Positions 51,561-62,269 of a DNA stretch of 64,000 nucleotides are shown in pieces. The stretch is from Cylicocyclus nassatus (lineage: Eukaryota; Nematoda; Chromadorea; Rhabditida; Strongylidae), in contig CATQJL010000316.1 in assembly GCA_958299035.1 (NCBI GenBank), positions 92,836,443 through 92,900,442 on the forward strand, written 5' to 3'. A program made the translations under genes and the position numbers. Position 1 is the stretch's first letter. Each line of letters opens with the position of its first letter. The notes under the pieces were generated by a model. It worked only from the letters and a program-made list of their open reading frames with translations. It searched no databases and was not told the DNA's origin.

Positions 51561-54500
51561 GGTGGGTATATTTTGAGAATCGTTGTTTTTGCGAGCCTGC
51601 AAGGGTACTCGGACCCGACCTCTGGGACTGGCCTGGAGTTTTGTATTAGATTTCTCACTTTCCAATAGAGCAGTACTAGTCCTGGAAACATTTGACGTTT
51701 CTGGAATCGTGAATTTTTGAAGGAATATGGGTGGGTATATATTGAGAATCGTTGTTTTTTGCGAGCCATTGCAAAGGTACTCGGACCCGACCTCTGGGAC
51801 TGGCCTGGAGTTTTGTATTAGATTTCTCACTTTCCAATAGAGCAGTACTAGTCCTGGAAACATTTGACGTTTCCGGAATCGTGAATTTTTGAAGGAATAT
51901 GGGTGGGTATATTTTGAGAATCGTTGTTTTTGCGAGCCTGCAAGGGTACTCGGACCCGACCTCTGGGACTGGCCTGGAGTTTTGTATTAGATTTCTCACT
52001 TTCCAATAGAGCGGTACTAGTCCTGAAAACATTTGACGTTTCCGGAATCGTGAATTTTTGAAGGAATATGGTTGGGTATATCTTGAGAATCGTTGTTTTT
52101 TGCGAGCCATTGCAAAGGTACTCGGACCCGACCTTTGGGACTGGCCTGGAGTTTTGTATTAGATTTCTCATTTTCCAATAGAGCGGTACTAGTCCTGAAA
52201 ACATTTGACGTTTCCGGAATCGTGAATTTTTGAAGGAATATGGTTGGGTATATCTTGAGAATCGCTGTTTTTTGCGAGCCATTGCAAAGGTACTCGGACC
52301 CGACCTTTGGGACTGGCCTGGAGTTTTGTATTAGATTTCTCACTTTTCAATAGAGCAGTACTAGTCCTGGAAACATTTGACGTTTCTGGAATCGTGAATT
52401 TTTGAAGGAATATGGGTGGGTATATATTGAGAATCGTTGTTTTTGCGAGGCATTGCAAAGGTACTCGGACCCGACCTCTGGGACTGGCCTGGAGATTTGT
52501 ATTAGATTTCTCACTTTCCAATAGAGCAGTACTAGTCCTGGAAACATTTGACATTTCCGGAATCGTGAATTTTTGAAGGAATATGGGTGGGTATATATTG
52601 AGAATCGTTGTTTTTTGCGAGCCATTGCAAAGGTACTCGGACCCGACCTCTGGGACTGGCCTGGAGTTTTGTATTAGATTTCTCACTTTCCAATAGAGCA
52701 GTACTAGTCCTGGAAACATTTGACGTTTTCGGAATCGTGAATTTTTGAAGGAATATGGGTGGGTATATTTTGAGAATCGTTGTTTTTGCGAGCCTGCAAG
52801 GGTACTCGGACCCGACCTCTGGGACTGGCCTGGAGTTTTGTATTAGATTTCTCACTTTTCAATAGAGCAGTACTAGTCCTGGAAACATTTGACGTTTCTG
52901 GAATCGTGAATTTTTGAAGGAATATGGGTGGGTATATATTGAGAATCGTTGTTTTTTGCGAGCCATTGCAAAGGTACTCGGACCCGACCTTTGGGACTGG
53001 CCTGGAGTTTTGTATTAGATTTCTCATTTTCCAATAGAGCGGTACTAGTCCTGAAAACATTTGACGTTTCCGGAATCGTGAATTTTTGAAGGAATATGGT
53101 TGGGTATATCTTGAGAATCGTTGTTTTTTGCGAGCCATTGCAAAGGTACTCGGACCCGACCTTTGGGACTGGCCTGGAGTTTTGTATTAGATTTCTCACT
53201 TTTCAATAGAGCAGTACTAGTCCTGGAAACATTTGACATTTCCGGAATCGTGAATTTTTGAAGGAATATGGGTGGGTATATATTGAGAATCGTTGTTTTT
53301 TGCGAGCCATTGCAAAGGTACTCGGACCCGACCTCTGGGACTGGCCTGGAGTTTTGTATTAGATTTCTCACTTTCCAATAGAGCAGTACTAGTCCTGGAA
53401 ACATTTGACGTTTCTGGAATCGTGAATTTTTGAAGGAGTATGGGTGGGTATATATTGAGAATCGTTGTTTTTTGCGAGCCATTGCAAAGGTACTCGGACC
53501 CGACCTCTGGGACTGGCCTGGAGTTTTATATTAGATTTCTCACTTTCCAATAGAGCAGTACTAGTCCTGGAAACATTTGACGTTTCTGGAATCGTGAATT
53601 TTTGAAGGAATATGGGTGGGTATATATTGAGAATCGTTGTTTTTTGCGAGCCATTGCAAAGGTACTCGGACCCGACCTCTGGGACTGGCCTGGAGTTTTA
53701 TATTAGATTTCTCACTTTCCAATAGAGCAGTACTAGTCCTGGAAACATTTGACGTTTCCGGAATCGTGAATTTTTGAAGGAATATGGGTGGGTATATTTT
53801 GAGAATCGTTGTTTTTGCGAGCCTGCAAGGGTACTCGGACCCGACCTTTGGGACTGGCCTGGAGTTTTGTATTAGATTTCTCACTTTCCAATAGAGCGGT
53901 ACTAGTCCTGAAAACATTTGACGTTTCCGGAATCGTGAATTTTTGAAGGAATATGGTTGGGTATATCTTGAGAATCGTTGTTTTTTGCGAGCCATTGCAA
54001 AGGTACTCGGACCCGACCTTTGGGACTGGCCTGGAGTTTTGTATTAGATTTCTCACTTTTCAATAGAGCAGTACTAGTCCTGGAAACATTTGACGTTTCT
54101 GGAATCGTGAATTTTTGAAGGAATATGGGTGGGTATATATTGAGAATCGTTGTTTTTGCGAGGCATTGCAAAGGTACTCGGACCCGACCTCTGGGACTGG
54201 CCTGGAGTTTTGTATTAGATTTCTCACTTTCCAATAGAGCAGTACTAGTCCTGGAAACATTTGACATTTCCGGAATCGTGAATTTTTGAAGGAATATGGG
54301 TGGGTATATATTGAGAATCGTTGTTTTTTGCGAGCCATTGCAAAGGTACTCGGACCCGACCTCTGGGACTGGCCTGGAGTTTTGTATTAGATTTTTCACT
54401 TTCCAATAGAGCAGTACTAGTCCTGGAAACATTTGACGTTTTCGGAATCGTGAATTTTTGAAGGAATATGGGTGGGTATATTTTGAGAATCGTTGTTTTT

Positions 54501-56331
54501 GCGAGCCTGCAAGGGTACTCGGACCCGACCTCTGGGACTGGCCTGGAGTTTTGTATTAGATTTCTCACTTTCCAATAGAGCAGTACTAGTCCTGAAAACA
54601 TTTGACGTTTCTGGAATCGTGAATTTTTGAAGGAATATGGGTGGGTATATATTGAGAATCGTTGTTTTTTGCGAGCCATTGCAAAGGTACTCGGACCCGA
54701 CCTCTGGGACTGGCCTGGAGTTTTATATTAGATTTCTCACTTTCCAATAGAGCAGTACTAGTCCTGGAAACATTTGACGTTTCCGGAATCGTGAATTTTT
54801 GAAGGAATATGGGTGGGTATATTTTGAGAATCGTTGTTTTTGCGAGCCTGCAAGGGTACTCGGACCCGACCTCTGGGACTGGCCTGGAGTTTTGTATTAC
54901 ATTTCTCACTTTCCAATAGAGCAGTACTAGTCCTGGAAACATTTGACGTTTCTGGAATCGTGAATTTTTGAAGGAATATGGGTGGGTATATCTTGAGAAT
55001 CGTTGTTTTTTGCGAGCCATTGCAAAGGTACTCGGACCCGACCTTTGGGACTGGCCTGGAGTTTTGTATTAGATTTCTCACTTTCCAATAGAGCGGTACT
55101 AGTCCTGAAAACATTTGACGTTTCCGGAATCGTGAATTTTTGAAGGAATATGGTTGGGTATATCTTGAGAATCGTTGTTTTTTGCGAGCCATTGCAAAGG
55201 TACTCGGACCCGACCTTTGGGACTGGCCTGGAGTTTTGTATTAGATTTCTCACTTTTCAATAGAGCAGTACTAGTCCTGGAAACATTTGACGTTTCTGGA
55301 ATCGTGAATTTTTGAAGGAATATGGGTGGGTATATATTGAGAATCGTTGTTTTTGCGAGGCATTGCAAAGGTACTCGGACCCGACCTCTGGGACTGGCCT
55401 GGAGTTTTGTATTAGATTTCTCACTTTCCAATAGAGCAGTACTAGTCCTGGAAACATTTGACGTTTCCGGAATCGTGAATTTTTGAAGGAATATGGGTGG
55501 GTATATATTGAGAATCGTTGTTTTTTGCGAGCCATTGCAAAGGTACTCGGACCCGACCTCTGGGACTGGCCTGGAGTTTTGTATTAGATTTCTCACTTTC
55601 CAATAGAGCAGTACTAGTCCTGAAAACATTTGACGTTTCTGGAATCGTGAATTTTTGAAGGAATATGGGTGGGTATATATTGAGAATCGTTGTTTTTGCG
55701 AGCCTGCAAGGGTACTCGGACCCGACCTCTGGGACTGGCCTGGAGTTTTGTATTAGATTTCTCACTTTCCAATAGAGCGGTACTAGTCCTGAAAACATTT
55801 GACGTTTCCGGAAGGTTGGGTATATATTGAGAATCGTTGTTTTTTGCGAGCCATTGCAAAGGTACTCGGACCCGACCTCTGGGACTGGCCTGGAGTTTTA
55901 TATTAGATTTCTCACTTTCCAATAGAGCAGTACTAGTCCTGGAAACATTTGACGTTTCCGGAATCGTGAATTTTTGAAGGAATATGGGTGGGTATATTTT
56001 GAGAATCGTTGTTTTTGCGAGCCTGCAAGGGTACTGGGACCCGACCTCTGGGACTGGCCTGGAGTTTTGTATTAGATTTCTCACTTTCCAATAGAGCAGT
56101 ACTAGTCCTGGAAACATTTGACGTTTCTGGAATCGTGAATTTTTGAAGGAATATGGGTGGGTATATATTGAGAATCGTTGTTTTTGCGAGGCATTGCAAA
56201 GGTACTCGGACCCGACCTCTGGGACTGGCCTGGAGTTTTGTATTAGATTTCTCACTTTCCAATAGAGCAGTACTAGTCCTGGAAACATTTTACGTTTCCG
56301 GAATCGTGAATTTTTGAAGGAATATGGGTGG
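51561..56331 (+). repeat. HOR tract 7b: mixed A/B/D monomers
   Basis: The monomers are those of the preceding tract in less regular order. The pair CACTTTTCAATAG plus TTTCTGG plus type B recurs near 52,347, 54,060 and 55,257, offsets of 1,713 and 1,197 bp. GACATTTCC, a CpG-to-CpA form of GACGTTTCC, is found near 52,550, 53,235 and 54,265. CATTTTCC occurs near 52,170 and 53,026. The tract includes the largest internal deletion of any monomer, at 55,813. Confidence 0.72.
55800..55830 (+). repeat. Monomer with a 22-bp internal deletion
   Basis: TTTCCGGAA is joined directly to GGTTGGG at 55,813/55,814. The 22 bases normally between them, including the first T-run, are missing. No longer microhomology is visible at the join. 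I found no second copy, so the deletion is private and probably recent. Confidence 0.9.
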
Positions 56332-58515
56332 GTATATATTGAGAATCGTTGTTTTTTGCGAGCCATTGCAAAGGTACTCGGACCCGACCTCTGGGACTGG
56401 CCTGGAGTTTTGTATTAGATTTCTCACTTTCCAATAGAGCGGTACTAGTCCTGAAAACATTTGACGTTTCCGGAATCGTGAATTTTTGAAGGAATATGGT
56501 TGGGTATATCTTGAGAATCGTTGTTTTTTGCGAGCCATTGCAAAGGTACTCGGACCCGACCTTTGGGACTGGCCTGGAGTTTTGTATTAGATTTCTCACT
56601 TTCCAATAGAGCAGTACTAGTGCTGGAAACATTTGACGTTTCTGGAATCGTGAATTTTTGAAGGAATATGGGTGGGTATATATTGAGAATCGTTGTTTTT
56701 TGCGAGCCATTGCAAAGGTACTCGGACCCGACCTCTGGGACTGGCCTGGAGTTTTATATTAGATTTCTCACTTTCCAATAGAGCAGTACTAGTCCTGGAA
56801 ACATTTGACGTTTCCGGAATCGTGAATTTTTGAAGGAATATGGGTGGGTATATTTTGAGAATCGTTGTTTTTGCGAGCCTGCAAGGGTACTCGGACCCGA
56901 CCTCTGGGACTGGCCTGGGGTTTTGTATTAGATTTCTCACTTTCCAATAGAGCAGTACTAGTCCTGGAAACATTTGACGTTTCTGGAATCGTGAATTTTT
57001 GAAGGAATATGGGTGGGTATATATTGAGAATCGTTGTTTTTTGCGAGCCATTGCAAAGGTACTCGGACCCGACCTCTGGGACTGGCCTGGAGTTTTGTAT
57101 TAGATTTCTCACTTCCAATAGAGCAGTACTAGTCCTGGAAACATTTGACGTTTCCGGAATCGTGAATTTTTGAAGGAATATGGGTGGGTATATTTTGAGA
57201 ATCGTTGTTTTTGCGAGCCTGCAAGGGTACTCGGACCCGACCTCTGGGACTGGCCTGGAGTTTGTATTAGATTTCTCACTTTCCAATAGAGCGGTACTAG
57301 TCCTGAAAACATTTGACGTTTCCGGAATCGTGAATTTTTGAAGGAATATGGTTGGGTATATCTTGAGAATCGTTGTTTTTTGCGAGCCATTGCAAAGGTA
57401 CTCGGACCCGACCTTTGGGACTGGCCTGGAGTTTTGTATTAGATTTCTCACTTTCCAATAGAGCAGTACTAGTCCTGGAAACATTTGACGTTTCTGGAAT
57501 CGTGAATTTTTGAAGGAATATGGGTGGGTATATATTGAGAATCGTTGTTTTTTGCGAGCCATTGCAAAGGTACTCGGACCCGACCTCTGGGACTGGCCTG
57601 GAGTTTTGTATTAGATTTCTCACTTTCCAATAGAGCAGTACTAGTCCTGGAAACATTTGACGTTTCTGGAATCGTGAATTTTTGAAGGAATATGGGTGGG
57701 TATATTTTGATAATCGTTGTTTTTGCGAGCCTGCAAGGGTACTCGGACCCGACCTCTGGGACTGGCCTGGAGTTTTGTATTAGATTTCTCACTTTCCAAT
57801 AGAGCAGTACTAGTCCTGGAAACATTTGACGTTTCTGGAATCGTGAATTTTTGAAGGAATATGGGTGGGTATATATTGAGAATCGTTGTTTTTTGCGAGC
57901 CATTGCAAAGGTACTCGGACCCGACCTCTGGGACTGGCCTGGAGTTTTGTATTAGATTTCTCACTTCCAATAGAGCAGTACTAGTCCTGGAAACATTTGA
58001 CGTTTCTGGAATCGTGAATTTTTGAAGGAATATGGGTGGGTATATATTGAGAATCGTTGTTTTTTGCGAGCCATTGCAAAGGTACTCGGACCCGACCTCT
58101 GGGACTGGCCTGGAGTTTTATATTAGATTTCTCACTTTCCAATAGAGCAGTACTAGTCCTGGAAACATTTGACGTTTCCGGAATCGTGAATTTTTGAAGG
58201 AATATGGGTGGGTATATTTTGAGAATCGTTGTTTTTGCGAGCCTGCAAGGGTACTCGGACCCGACCTCTGGGACTGGCCTGGAGTTTTGTATTAGATTTC
58301 TCACTTTCCAATAGAGCAGTACTAGTCCTGGAAACATTTGACGTTTCCGGAATCGTGAATTTTTGAAGGAATATGGGTGGGTATATTTTGAGAATCGTTG
58401 TTTTTGCGAGCCTGCAAGGGTACTCGGACCCGACCTCTGGGACTGGCCTGGAGTTTTGTATTAGATTTCTCACTTTCCAATAGAGCAGTACTAGTCCTGG
58501 AAACATTTGACGTTT
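56332..58515 (+). repeat. Large duplication, copy 1 (offset 3,754 bp)
   Basis: This block recurs at 60,086-62,269. Rare markers agree exactly in offset: CTAGTGCTGG (56,617 and 60,371), GGCCTGGGG (56,912 and 60,666), CTCACTTCC with two bases lost (57,109 and 60,863) and GGAGTTTGTATT with one T lost (57,258 and 61,012). The left limit is GGGTGGG against GGTTGGG. The right limit is TTTCCGG against TTTCTGG. One difference was noticed inside: TTGATAATCG near 57,708 against TTGAGAATCG near 61,462. Confidence 0.88.
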
Positions 58516-60085
58516 CCGGAATCGTGAATTTTTGAAGGAATATGGGTGGGTATATTTTGAGAATCGTTGTTTTTGCGAGCCTGCAAGGGTACTCGGACCC
58601 GACCTCTGGGACTGGCCTGGAGTTTTGTATTAGATTTCTCACTTTCCAATAGAGCGGTACTAGTCCTGAAAACATTTGACGTTTCCGGAATCGTGAATTT
58701 TTGAAGGAATATGGTTGGGTATATCTTGAGAATCGTTGTTTTTTGCGAGCCATTGCAAAGGTACTCGGACCCGACCTTTGGGACTGGCCTGGAGTTTTGT
58801 ATTAGATTTCTCACTTTCCAATAGAGCGGTACTAGTCCTGAAAACATTTGACGTTTCCGGAATCGTGAATTTTTGAAGGAATATGGTTGGGTATATCTTG
58901 AGAATCGTTGTTTTTTGCGAGCCATTGCAAAGGTACTCGGACCCGACCTTTGGGACTGGCCTGGAGTTTTGTATTAGATTTCTCACTTTTCAATAGAGCA
59001 GTACTAGTCCTGGAAACATTTGACGTTTCTGGAATCGTGAATTTTTGAAGGAATATGGGTGGGTATATATTGAGAATCGTTGTTTTTGCGAGGCATTGCA
59101 AAGGTACTCGGACCCGACCTCTGGGACTGGCCTGGAGTTTTGTATTAGATTTCTCACTTTCCAATAGAGCAGTACTAGTCCTGGAAACATTTGACGTTTC
59201 CGGAATCGTGAATTTTTGAAGGAATATGGGTGGGTATATATTGAGAATCGTTGTTTTTGCGAGGCATTGCAAAGGTACTCGGACCCGACCTCTGGGACTG
59301 GCCTGGAGTTTTGTATTAGATTTCTCACTTTCCAATAGAGCAGTACTAGTCCTGAAAACATTTGACGTTTCTGGAATCGTGAATTTTTGAAGGAATATGG
59401 GTGGGTATATATTGAGAATCGTTGTTTTTGCGAGCCTGCAAGGGTACTCGGACCCGACCTCTGGGACTGGCCTGGAGTTTTGTATTAGATTTCTCACTTT
59501 CCAATAGAGCGGTACTAGTCCTGAAAACATTTGACGTTTCCGGAATCGTGAATTTTTGAAGGAATATGGTTGGGTATATATTGAGAATCGTTGTTTTTTG
59601 CGAGCCATTGCAAAGGTACTCGGACCCGACCTCTGGGACTGGCCTGGAGTTTTGTATTAGATTTCTCACTTTCCAATAGAGCAGTACTAGTCCTGGAAAC
59701 ATTTGACGTTTCCGGAATCGTGAATTTTTGAAGGAATATGGGTGGGTATATATTGAGAATCGTTGTTTTTGCGAGGCATTGCAAAGGTACTCGGACCCGA
59801 CCTCTGGGACTGGCCTGGAGTTTTGTATTAGATTTCTCACTTTCCAATAGAGCAGTACTAGTCCTGAAAACATTTGACGTTTCTGGAATCGTGAATTTTT
59901 GAAGGAATATGGGTGGGTATATATTGAGAATCGTTGTTTTTGCGAGCCTGCAAGGGTACTCGGACCCGACCTCTGGGACTGGCCTGGAGTTTTGTATTAG
60001 ATTTCTCACTTTCCAATAGAGCGGTACTAGTCCTGAAAACATTTGACGTTTCCGGAATCGTGAATTTTTGAAGGAATATGGTTGG
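58516..60085 (+). repeat. Tract between the 3,754-bp duplicates
   Basis: It contains two successive GGTTGGG/GCGGTAC monomers (58,656 and 58,829 regions), type B monomers, and a three-monomer unit repeated at 512 bp. The unit is recognised by TATATATTGAG with a type D tail near 59,404 and 59,916, followed by GGTTGGGTATATATTGAG. In that last monomer GGTTGGG is uncoupled from its usual TATATCTTGAG. Confidence 0.78.
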
Positions 60086-62269
60086 GTATATATTGAGAAT
60101 CGTTGTTTTTTGCGAGCCATTGCAAAGGTACTCGGACCCGACCTCTGGGACTGGCCTGGAGTTTTGTATTAGATTTCTCACTTTCCAATAGAGCGGTACT
60201 AGTCCTGAAAACATTTGACGTTTCCGGAATCGTGAATTTTTGAAGGAATATGGTTGGGTATATCTTGAGAATCGTTGTTTTTTGCGAGCCATTGCAAAGG
60301 TACTCGGACCCGACCTTTGGGACTGGCCTGGAGTTTTGTATTAGATTTCTCACTTTCCAATAGAGCAGTACTAGTGCTGGAAACATTTGACGTTTCTGGA
60401 ATCGTGAATTTTTGAAGGAATATGGGTGGGTATATATTGAGAATCGTTGTTTTTTGCGAGCCATTGCAAAGGTACTCGGACCCGACCTCTGGGACTGGCC
60501 TGGAGTTTTATATTAGATTTCTCACTTTCCAATAGAGCAGTACTAGTCCTGGAAACATTTGACGTTTCCGGAATCGTGAATTTTTGAAGGAATATGGGTG
60601 GGTATATTTTGAGAATCGTTGTTTTTGCGAGCCTGCAAGGGTACTCGGACCCGACCTCTGGGACTGGCCTGGGGTTTTGTATTAGATTTCTCACTTTCCA
60701 ATAGAGCAGTACTAGTCCTGGAAACATTTGACGTTTCTGGAATCGTGAATTTTTGAAGGAATATGGGTGGGTATATATTGAGAATCGTTGTTTTTTGCGA
60801 GCCATTGCAAAGGTACTCGGACCCGACCTCTGGGACTGGCCTGGAGTTTTGTATTAGATTTCTCACTTCCAATAGAGCAGTACTAGTCCTGGAAACATTT
60901 GACGTTTCCGGAATCGTGAATTTTTGAAGGAATATGGGTGGGTATATTTTGAGAATCGTTGTTTTTGCGAGCCTGCAAGGGTACTCGGACCCGACCTCTG
61001 GGACTGGCCTGGAGTTTGTATTAGATTTCTCACTTTCCAATAGAGCGGTACTAGTCCTGAAAACATTTGACGTTTCCGGAATCGTGAATTTTTGAAGGAA
61101 TATGGTTGGGTATATCTTGAGAATCGTTGTTTTTTGCGAGCCATTGCAAAGGTACTCGGACCCGACCTTTGGGACTGGCCTGGAGTTTTGTATTAGATTT
61201 CTCACTTTCCAATAGAGCAGTACTAGTCCTGGAAACATTTGACGTTTCTGGAATCGTGAATTTTTGAAGGAATATGGGTGGGTATATATTGAGAATCGTT
61301 GTTTTTTGCGAGCCATTGCAAAGGTACTCGGACCCGACCTCTGGGACTGGCCTGGAGTTTTGTATTAGATTTCTCACTTTCCAATAGAGCAGTACTAGTC
61401 CTGGAAACATTTGACGTTTCTGGAATCGTGAATTTTTGAAGGAATATGGGTGGGTATATTTTGAGAATCGTTGTTTTTGCGAGCCTGCAAGGGTACTCGG
61501 ACCCGACCTCTGGGACTGGCCTGGAGTTTTGTATTAGATTTCTCACTTTCCAATAGAGCAGTACTAGTCCTGGAAACATTTGACGTTTCTGGAATCGTGA
61601 ATTTTTGAAGGAATATGGGTGGGTATATATTGAGAATCGTTGTTTTTTGCGAGCCATTGCAAAGGTACTCGGACCCGACCTCTGGGACTGGCCTGGAGTT
61701 TTGTATTAGATTTCTCACTTCCAATAGAGCAGTACTAGTCCTGGAAACATTTGACGTTTCTGGAATCGTGAATTTTTGAAGGAATATGGGTGGGTATATA
61801 TTGAGAATCGTTGTTTTTTGCGAGCCATTGCAAAGGTACTCGGACCCGACCTCTGGGACTGGCCTGGAGTTTTATATTAGATTTCTCACTTTCCAATAGA
61901 GCAGTACTAGTCCTGGAAACATTTGACGTTTCCGGAATCGTGAATTTTTGAAGGAATATGGGTGGGTATATTTTGAGAATCGTTGTTTTTGCGAGCCTGC
62001 AAGGGTACTCGGACCCGACCTCTGGGACTGGCCTGGAGTTTTGTATTAGATTTCTCACTTTCCAATAGAGCAGTACTAGTCCTGGAAACATTTGACGTTT
62101 CCGGAATCGTGAATTTTTGAAGGAATATGGGTGGGTATATTTTGAGAATCGTTGTTTTTGCGAGCCTGCAAGGGTACTCGGACCCGACCTCTGGGACTGG
62201 CCTGGAGTTTTGTATTAGATTTCTCACTTTCCAATAGAGCAGTACTAGTCCTGGAAACATTTGACGTTT
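60086..62269 (+). repeat. Large duplication, copy 2 (offset 3,754 bp)
   Basis: It matches 56,332-58,515 in monomer order and in the rare markers. Its right part, from about 60,971, also serves as the template for a further repeat at +1,876 bp. Confidence 0.88.
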
